A stretch of 64,000 bases of DNA from Teichococcus aerophilus (GTDB lineage Bacteria > Pseudomonadota > Alphaproteobacteria > Acetobacterales > Acetobacteraceae). The notes under the pieces were generated by a model, which did no database searches, was not told the origin of the DNA, and was given only the letters and a program-made list of their open reading frames with translations. Each line of letters begins with the position of its first letter. Position 1 is the first letter of the stretch. Positions 59,005-64,000 of this stretch are shown here, one piece after another. The stretch is from assembly GCF_014490485.1 (NCBI RefSeq), contig NZ_JACTVA010000014.1, positions 1 to 64,000 on the forward strand, read 5' to 3'. The translations under genes and the position numbers were made by a program.

Positions 59005-60699
59005 TCAGCGGCCCAGCCGCCCCGCAACCGCCTGCATCCACACCAGCACGGCGCTGGCCCCCGCATCGGGCGCACCTAATGCCCGCTCGCCCAGATAGGC
59101 GGCGCGCCCCAGCCGCGGGCGCATGCTGGCGGTGGCCTCGGTGCCGTCCGTGGCGGCCTGCAGCGCAGCCCGCCACGCATCGGCGGGGGGTTGGCGGGCC
59201 TCCACCGCCTGGGCGAACGCGGTCGCGGCGGGGGCCAGCGCATCCACCATGGTGCGATCCCCCGCGCGGGCGCCGCCCAGCTCGCTGATGGCACTGACGG
59301 CCTGCGAGAAGGCTTCGGACCATTGCGCCGCGTCCGGAGTGTTGCCAGGCAGGTGCCGCGCCGCCCGCAGCAACGCGGTGGCATAAAACGGGCCGGAACT
59401 GCCGCCGATGGCACGGCGCATGGCATCGCCCATCGCGGTCAGGGTGGTCGCGGGGGTGGCCCAGGCGGTGTCCGGCAATGCGCGGATCGCCTCCGCACCC
59501 CGCACCATGCTGATGCCAAGGTCGCCATCGCCCGCGCGGCTGTCCAGCGCGGTCAGCGCCGCTTCCTGGGCGACAAATGCATCGGCGACCGCCAGCGCGG
59601 CGGCCTTGAGCGCTGGGGCCAGCAGGCCAGGCGGAATGTCTTCGCGCTGCAAGGCGGGCTGCTGCGCGGCGGATATCATCTGGCGCGGGCCGACGCGGCC
59701 ATCACCCGGCCAGGCGGGGGCAGCGCAGGCGGCATCCAGCCGGGCCAGCCGGGCATCGTCGACGCGCAGCACGGTCAGGGAACAGCCGGGCATCTCCAGC
59801 GCGGTCATGAAATTGCCGCTCCAGGCGCGCTCCACCACTAGCCCCTCCGCCCGCAGCGCTTCCAGCGCCCGCCGGGCGACGATGGCCAGCTCCATCGGCG
59901 GCGTGCCGCCCAGGCCGTTCACCAGCAACGCCACCCGCTCACCCTCGCCGAGCCCGGCATCGGCCAGGATGGTGCCCAGCAGCTCGTCCACCAGCGCGTC
60001 GGCCGGCTGGGCCGGGACGCGGCGCACACCCTGCTCGCCATGAATGCCCAGGCCCAGCTCGATCTCACCCTCGCCCAGCGTGAAGCCCGGCTTGCCGGCG
60101 GCCGGAACGGTGCAGGAGCCAAGCGCGACGCCCATGCTGCCCAACGCGGCGCTGGTGGCCTCCGCCTCCGCCACCACGTCGTCCAGCGCCAAGCCGGCGG
60201 CCGCGGCGGCACCGGCCACCTTGTGCACCAGCACCGTGCCGGCGATGCCGCGGCGCCGGGCGGGCTCCACCGTGTCCCGCAACGCCACGTCGTCGGCCAC
60301 CACCACCACGCGGGTGGGAATGCCCTCCGCCGTCGCCAGCTCCGCCGCCAGGCCGAAATTCAGCCGGTCACCCGTGTAGTTCTTCACCACTAGCAGGGCG
60401 CCACGCGGCCCTGCGGCGGCACGGATGGCCGCCAGCACCGCATCGACGCTGGGGGAGGTGAACACGTCCCCCGCCACCGCCGCTGTCAGCATGCCGGCGC
60501 CGACATACCCCGCATGGGCCGGCTCATGCCCGCTGCCGCCGCCCGAGATGACGGCGACCGGCCGCGCCGCCTCCGGCGGCAGCCCGGCCTGGAGAACCAC
60601 ATCCTCATCCTCCAGCAATGCCTGGGCCGGGTGCAGGTCGACCTGCCCCTCCAGCATCTGCCGCACGACATGACGAGGATCGTTCACCAGCTTTTTCAT
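59005..60699 (-). CDS. Dihydroxyacetone-type kinase, fused DhaK-DhaL
   Basis: A 564-residue ATP-dependent glycerone kinase. The DhaK domain (about 1-330) has VISGGGSGHEPAHAGYVG with His58 and the covalent substrate His in LGIHGEQGVRR (about 219). The DhaL domain (about 350-564) has the metal/ADP motif SRAGDGDLGISMVRG, then GGSSGPFYATAL and GDRTMVDALAPA. It probably phosphorylates dihydroxyacetone, glyceraldehyde or a tetrulose such as erythrulose. It is divergent from a LysR gene (159 bases) and near a zinc dehydrogenase, suggesting a polyol route. The fusion means no PTS partner is needed. Confidence 0.93.
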   Translation of the reverse strand: MKKLVNDPRHVVRQMLEGQVDLHPAQALLEDEDVVLQAGLPPEAARPVAVISGGGSGHEPAHAGYVGAGMLTAAVAGDVFTSPSVDAVLAAIRAAAGPRGALLVVKNYTGDRLNFGLAAELATAEGIPTRVVVVADDVALRDTVEPARRRGIAGTVLVHKVAGAAAAAGLALDDVVAEAEATSAALGSMGVALGSCTVPAAGKPGFTLGEGEIELGLGIHGEQGVRRVPAQPADALVDELLGTILADAGLGEGERVALLVNGLGGTPPMELAIVARRALEALRAEGLVVERAWSGNFMTALEMPGCSLTVLRVDDARLARLDAACAAPAWPGDGRVGPRQMISAAQQPALQREDIPPGLLAPALKAAALAVADAFVAQEAALTALDSRAGDGDLGISMVRGAEAIRALPDTAWATPATTLTAMGDAMRRAIGGSSGPFYATALLRAARHLPGNTPDAAQWSEAFSQAVSAISELGGARAGDRTMVDALAPAATAFAQAVEARQPPADAWRAALQAATDGTEATASMRPRLGRAAYLGERALGAPDAGASAVLVWMQAVAGRLGR

Positions 60700-60858
60700 T
60701 GGGCATTCCTGCTCCCTGCGCAGGCGGCATCAGGAAGGCGGTGCGGGCAAAAAGCAAGCCCGCCTGCTTTCCGCCCCGCCGCCCCTTGCCTTCGGGGAGT
60801 ACGGCGAACAAGACAGCGTCGTGCGCCCATACCCCGCCCAAGCCCCGCGCCCCGCGCC

Positions 60859-61767
60859 ATGCTGACCCTGCGGCAGATCGAGGTGCTGCGGGCGGTGCTG
60901 CGTGCCGGTACGCTGGTCGGCGCGGCGAAGCAACTGGGGATCGCCCAACCCACCGTCACCCGCATCGTCCGGCGGATGGAGGACGTGCTCGGCGTCTCGT
61001 TGTTCGACCGCAGCGGCGGCCGGCTGAACCCGACCGACGAAGCCCGCCGCATCCTGGGCGAGATCGACCGCGCCTTCGATGCCCTGCGCCTGGCGGTGGA
61101 CCGGGCTGCGCGCAAGGTCCGCAGCGGGGAAAGCCGCTTCCATGTCGGTGCCTCGCCCAGCCTGGGGCGGGCGCTGGTGCCGCAGGCGCTGGCCGGGCTG
61201 GCGGCGACGCACCCGGAATTGTCGCTGCGGCTGGATGTGCTCTCCGTCAGCCAGGTCGTCGCCTACCTGACCGATGGGGTGGGGGAGGTGGCGGTGACAC
61301 TGTTCCCCATCCTCCAGGCCGGCATCCACAGCCACCGCATCGGCACGGTGGATCTGGTGGCGGTGGTGCCGCGCGGCTGGCCGCAGGCCGCCCGTCGTCT
61401 GATCCGGCCAGAGGACCTGCAGGGGCTGCCGCTGGCCGTGTTCGATTCCCCCGTGGTGCATGGGCAGATGCTGAATGCCTTCCTGGCGCAGGGCGGCGCC
61501 ACACCCGGCCGCACGCATCTGGTGCGCTTCGCGGAATCCGCCGCCGCGCTGGCGGAAGCCGGCATGGCTGTGGCGCTGATCGACGCCTGCAGCGCCATGG
61601 CTGTGCGGCATGACCGCGTGGTGCGGTTGCCCACCACCAGCGCGCGGCGCTTCGACATCTATGTCCACCGGGTGCTGGACCGCATCCAGGGCCGCTTCAT
61701 GGCGCCCTTCGAAAGCCTTCTCGCGGAAGGCATTGCCGCGCTAGGTCCCGACGCTTCTATGTCCTGA
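60859..61767 (+). CDS. LysR-family transcriptional regulator
   Basis: A 302-residue regulator. The start at 60859 (MLTLRQIEVLRAVLRAGTLVGAAKQLGIAQPTVTR, in pieces) gives the standard helix-turn-helix at residues 1-60. The effector domain has FHVGASPSLGRALVPQALAGLAA, DGVGEVAVTLFPI, and a late ALAEAGMAVALIDACSAMA. It is divergent from the DhaK-DhaL gene, so it is the likely regulator of that gene or of the binding protein 109 bases downstream. Frame-open sequence upstream of 60859 overlaps the kinase gene and is not used. Confidence 0.94.
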   Translation: MLTLRQIEVLRAVLRAGTLVGAAKQLGIAQPTVTRIVRRMEDVLGVSLFDRSGGRLNPTDEARRILGEIDRAFDALRLAVDRAARKVRSGESRFHVGASPSLGRALVPQALAGLAATHPELSLRLDVLSVSQVVAYLTDGVGEVAVTLFPILQAGIHSHRIGTVDLVAVVPRGWPQAARRLIRPEDLQGLPLAVFDSPVVHGQMLNAFLAQGGATPGRTHLVRFAESAAALAEAGMAVALIDACSAMAVRHDRVVRLPTTSARRFDIYVHRVLDRIQGRFMAPFESLLAEGIAALGPDASMS

Positions 61768-61875
61768 GGCTATAGCCGCCGCTGCCATTCGCCGTTGCAC
61801 CTTTCCCCGAACGGCCTATCCAATGCTGCCACCGGCACCGCCAAGAATGCCAATTATGTCTGGAGGACATCGCTC

Positions 61876-62862
61876 ATGATCACCTTCCCCCGTCTCGGGC
61901 GTCGTGCGGCTCTGGGCGCCAGCCTTGGCCTGCTGCTGCCCGCCGCCGCCCGTGCCCAGGGCGCCGCCTGGCCGACCCGCGCGCCCAGCATCATCGTGCC
62001 CTTCGCCGCCGGCGGTGGCGTCGATGTCGCCACCCGCACCGTGGCGGATGCGGCCGGCACCATCCTAGGCCAGCGCCTGGTCATCGAGAACCGGGGCGGC
62101 GGCAGCACCATTCCGGCCACCCAGGCCGTCACCCGCGCGCAGCCGGACGGCTACACCATGCTCGCCGTGCCGACGACGACGGTGATCAACCCCGCCTTCC
62201 GCAACGACATCCCGTATGACTGGAAGACCGAGCTGGTGCCCGTCGGGCTGATCGCCAAGCTGCCCTTCGTGGTGGTGACCAGCGCCAACTCCCCGGTCAA
62301 GACGATGCAGGAACTGGCGGAGGCCACGCGCAAATCCGGCCAGCCGCTGACCTTCGGCTCCGGCGGCAGCGGCACCGTGGCGCATCTGGCGGGCGAGCTG
62401 TTCGGCCTGCGCGCCGGCATCGAGACCCAGCACGTGCCCTACCGGGGCGAGGCCCCGGCGCTGACCGACACCATCGGCGGCACGCTGAACGTGATGTTCT
62501 GCACCCTGGCCTCCGCCAGCGGCCAGATTCAGAGCGGCACCCTGCGCGCCCTGGCGGTGACCACCGCGCAGCGCGTGCCCGGCATGCCGGATGTGCCCAC
62601 CGTGGCCGAGCAGGGCTTCCCTGGCTACGACGTCTCCGCCTGGGTGGCACTGGCCGTGCCGCGCGGCACGCCGGCGGCGCCGATCCAGGCGCTGAACCAT
62701 GCCTTCAATGAGGCGCTGAAGCAGGCCCCGGTGCAGCAGCGCCTGGCCACGCTGGGCGCCGTGCCCGCCGGCAGCACGCCGGAGGAACTCGCCACCTTCA
62801 TGGCGGCGGAGGCCACGCTGTGGGCCAAGGTCATCACCGACGCCAAGGTGCGGATGGAATAA
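61876..62862 (+). CDS. Bug-family (TctC-type) periplasmic substrate-binding protein
   Basis: A 328-residue tripartite tricarboxylate-type binding protein. The N-terminus MITFPRLGRRAALGASLGLLL has a twin-arginine-like RR followed by a hydrophobic core and cleavage near ARAQG. Typical Bug blocks are IIVPFAAGGGVDVATRTVADA (about 40), VIENRGGGSTIPATQAV, DGYTMLAVPTTTVINPAF and HVPYRGEAPALTD. The late PGMPDVPTVAEQGFPGYDVSAWVALAVPRGTP is diagnostic. The TctAB permease is not adjacent, as usual for these orphan proteins. It may serve the same substrate as the neighbouring kinase or dehydrogenase genes. Confidence 0.95.
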   Translation: MITFPRLGRRAALGASLGLLLPAAARAQGAAWPTRAPSIIVPFAAGGGVDVATRTVADAAGTILGQRLVIENRGGGSTIPATQAVTRAQPDGYTMLAVPTTTVINPAFRNDIPYDWKTELVPVGLIAKLPFVVVTSANSPVKTMQELAEATRKSGQPLTFGSGGSGTVAHLAGELFGLRAGIETQHVPYRGEAPALTDTIGGTLNVMFCTLASASGQIQSGTLRALAVTTAQRVPGMPDVPTVAEQGFPGYDVSAWVALAVPRGTPAAPIQALNHAFNEALKQAPVQQRLATLGAVPAGSTPEELATFMAAEATLWAKVITDAKVRME

Positions 62863-62875
62863 GGGAACTCGCCGC

Positions 62876-63904
62876 ATGCTCGCGCTTCGCAAAACCCAGC
62901 CGGCACCGGGCCTCGTGCTCACCGATGTCCCCGAGCCTTCGCCTGCACCGGGCGAAGTGCTGGTGGCGGTGGAGGCGGCGGGCATCTGCGGCACCGACGT
63001 GCATATCGCCGACTGGACGGCCGGCTACGAATCCATGACGGCCGGCATGCCGGTCACCATCGGCCATGAATTCGCCGGCCGCATCGCGGCGTTGGGCGAG
63101 GGGGCGCTGGGCGTCTCGGTTGGCCAGCTGGTGACGGTGCGCCCCTCCACCGTCTGTGGCCGTTGCGCCGCTTGCACGGCGGGGGACCCTGATGCCTGCA
63201 CCGGCCGGCGCGGCATCGGCATCGGCCGTGATGGCGCATTCACCCGGCTGGTGCGCGTGCCGGCGCTCAACTGCGTCGCCGTGCCGCCCAGCCTGGACCC
63301 GGAGCTGGCGGCGATGACCGAGCCGCTGAGCGTCTCCCTGCACGCTGTCGACCTGGCGCAAGTGCGGGCCGGGCAGCGGGTGCTGGTGCTGGGCCCGGGG
63401 CCGATCGGCCTGGGCATCGCCATGTTCGCGGCGGCCGCGGGGGCCGAGGTGGTGCTGGCCGGGCATGGCGATACCACCCGCCTGGCGGTGGCGCGCATGC
63501 TGGGGCCCATTCTGGCGCTGGACCTGGCGGGCACGGATCTGCCCACCACCCTGGCCGCCCATGGCCAGGATGAGCCCTTCCACGCGGTGATCGAGGCTGC
63601 CGGCGTAACCAGCGCCGTGCAGGACGGGCTGCTGCGGCTGCGCAAGGGCGGCACCTTCGTCGTTGCCGGCATCCACGCCCGGCCGGCCCCGATCGACCTG
63701 ACGCGGCTGGTGCGGATGGAGCAGACCATCCACGGCGCCTACCGCGCCCCCATTGCCGATTGGTCCCGCGTGCTGGCTTTCATGGCCCGGCATGCCGAGA
63801 CGGTGCGCTGCATGATCACCCACCGCCTGCCACTGAAGGATGCCCTCGCGGGCATCGAACTTTCCCACAAGCGCGAAGCCGGCAAGGTGATCCTGCTGCC
63901 ATGA
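62876..63904 (+). CDS. Zinc-dependent alcohol/polyol dehydrogenase
   Basis: A 342-residue medium-chain dehydrogenase. The catalytic zinc is held by Cys in GICGTDVHI (about 39) and His-Glu in IGHEFAGRI (about 62). The four structural cysteines are present (CGRCAACTAGDPDAC). The NAD site is VLGPGPIGLGIAMFAAAAG (about 164). It resembles sorbitol/threonine dehydrogenase-type enzymes. It starts 14 bases after the Bug gene and its stop overlaps the next ORF by 4 bases, so the three form an operon. The kinase facing it could phosphorylate the ketose product (inference). Confidence 0.94.
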   Translation: MLALRKTQPAPGLVLTDVPEPSPAPGEVLVAVEAAGICGTDVHIADWTAGYESMTAGMPVTIGHEFAGRIAALGEGALGVSVGQLVTVRPSTVCGRCAACTAGDPDACTGRRGIGIGRDGAFTRLVRVPALNCVAVPPSLDPELAAMTEPLSVSLHAVDLAQVRAGQRVLVLGPGPIGLGIAMFAAAAGAEVVLAGHGDTTRLAVARMLGPILALDLAGTDLPTTLAAHGQDEPFHAVIEAAGVTSAVQDGLLRLRKGGTFVVAGIHARPAPIDLTRLVRMEQTIHGAYRAPIADWSRVLAFMARHAETVRCMITHRLPLKDALAGIELSHKREAGKVILLP

Positions 63905-64000
63905 CCGCCCCGTCTTTCCTGGCGCTGTGGAACGGCGTGCAACCCGGCCGCCAGGACGAGTATGAGAACTGGCACAGCACCGAGCACATGCCGGAACGCC
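63901..64000 (+). CDS. Start of an EthD/ABM-like small protein (truncated by window edge)
   Basis: Only 33 codons are visible: MTAPSFLALWNGVQPGRQDE, then YENWHSTEHMPER. The W-x-x-x-EHMPER pattern recalls ferredoxin-like EthD or DUF4286-type proteins, in which a catalytic or binding His follows. The start overlaps the dehydrogenase stop (ATGA), so it is translationally coupled to it. The rest lies beyond the window, so the family is tentative. Confidence 0.6.
   Translation, partial: MTAPSFLALWNGVQPGRQDEYENWHSTEHMPER

Overview
The window is about 64 kb of very GC-rich DNA with dense coding on both strands. The gene repertoire points to an alphaproteobacterium of the Acetobacteraceae, Roseomonas-like: a DUF3126 protein, orphan periplasmic binding proteins including a Bug/TctC type, a PEP-CTERM protein, an isocitrate lyase beside an ScfR/RamB-type regulator, and a D-tartrate dehydratase. 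This placement is inference; no rRNA, tRNA or other phylogenetic marker lies in the window.

The most important structural feature is an iteron-type replication origin at about 11.3-12.9 kb. A Rep-like gene (11853-12851) is flanked by at least twelve copies of a 20-bp iteron related to GGGAATCGACGGGTCG. Six are packed at exact 21-bp phase in two blocks, and they lie next to a perfect DnaA box and an AT-rich stretch. A thirteenth copy lies at 8.36 kb. The window is therefore probably part of a secondary replicon (megaplasmid or chromid) or carries an integrated one. No partition genes are visible.

Layout. 0-6.3 kb: end of cysK, an exported protein, an orphan peptide-type binding protein, a ROK regulator with a perfect 19-bp palindrome upstream, a SprT-like/DUF2786 pair, a CheY-like receiver and a DUF3126 protein. 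6.3-11.2 kb: catalase, then a binding protein overlapping an M20 amidohydrolase. 11.3-13.2 kb: origin. 13.2-18.6 kb: CurA-like oxidoreductase, HD hydrolase, DUF72, LysE exporter, halogenase-like flavoprotein, methyltransferase. 18.7-26.8 kb: complete kdp potassium system with kdpDE divergent from kdpFABC, a KdpE-type site between them and an extra 27-codon membrane ORF. 27-32.8 kb: disulfide oxidoreductase/DUF4126 pair, YbfB-type MFS, RES-Xre toxin-antitoxin pair, ScfR-like regulator. 32.9-34.5 kb: isocitrate lyase and a tiny ORF. 35.2-37.8 kb: an 846-residue protein with a CBM60-like C-terminus. 37.9-42.1 kb: PEP-CTERM vWA protein, aldo/keto reductase, and a divergent heme-monooxygenase-like gene facing an FMN oxidase-fhuF operon. 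42.6-49.1 kb: MATE exporter, trypsin-like protease, copA-cueR-copZ copper operon, unknown protein. 49.2-52.6 kb: CoA-transferase plus D-tartrate dehydratase, small protein, RlpA. 52.9-58.7 kb: GntR regulator and MFS permease facing an SDR-ICL/PEPM-S9 peptidase operon. 59-64 kb: dihydroxyacetone-type kinase facing a LysR regulator, then Bug binding protein, zinc dehydrogenase and a truncated ORF.

A second recurrent structure is a family of about 200-250-bp intergenic elements at 8.05, 26.8, 42.1, 44.05 and 58.75 kb, with single or collapsed forms at 12.94 and 48.4 kb. Each has an inward-facing hairpin plus T-rich tract at each end, usually starting within a few bases of a stop codon and often filling the gap between convergent genes. 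They look like paired terminators spread as a repeat family.
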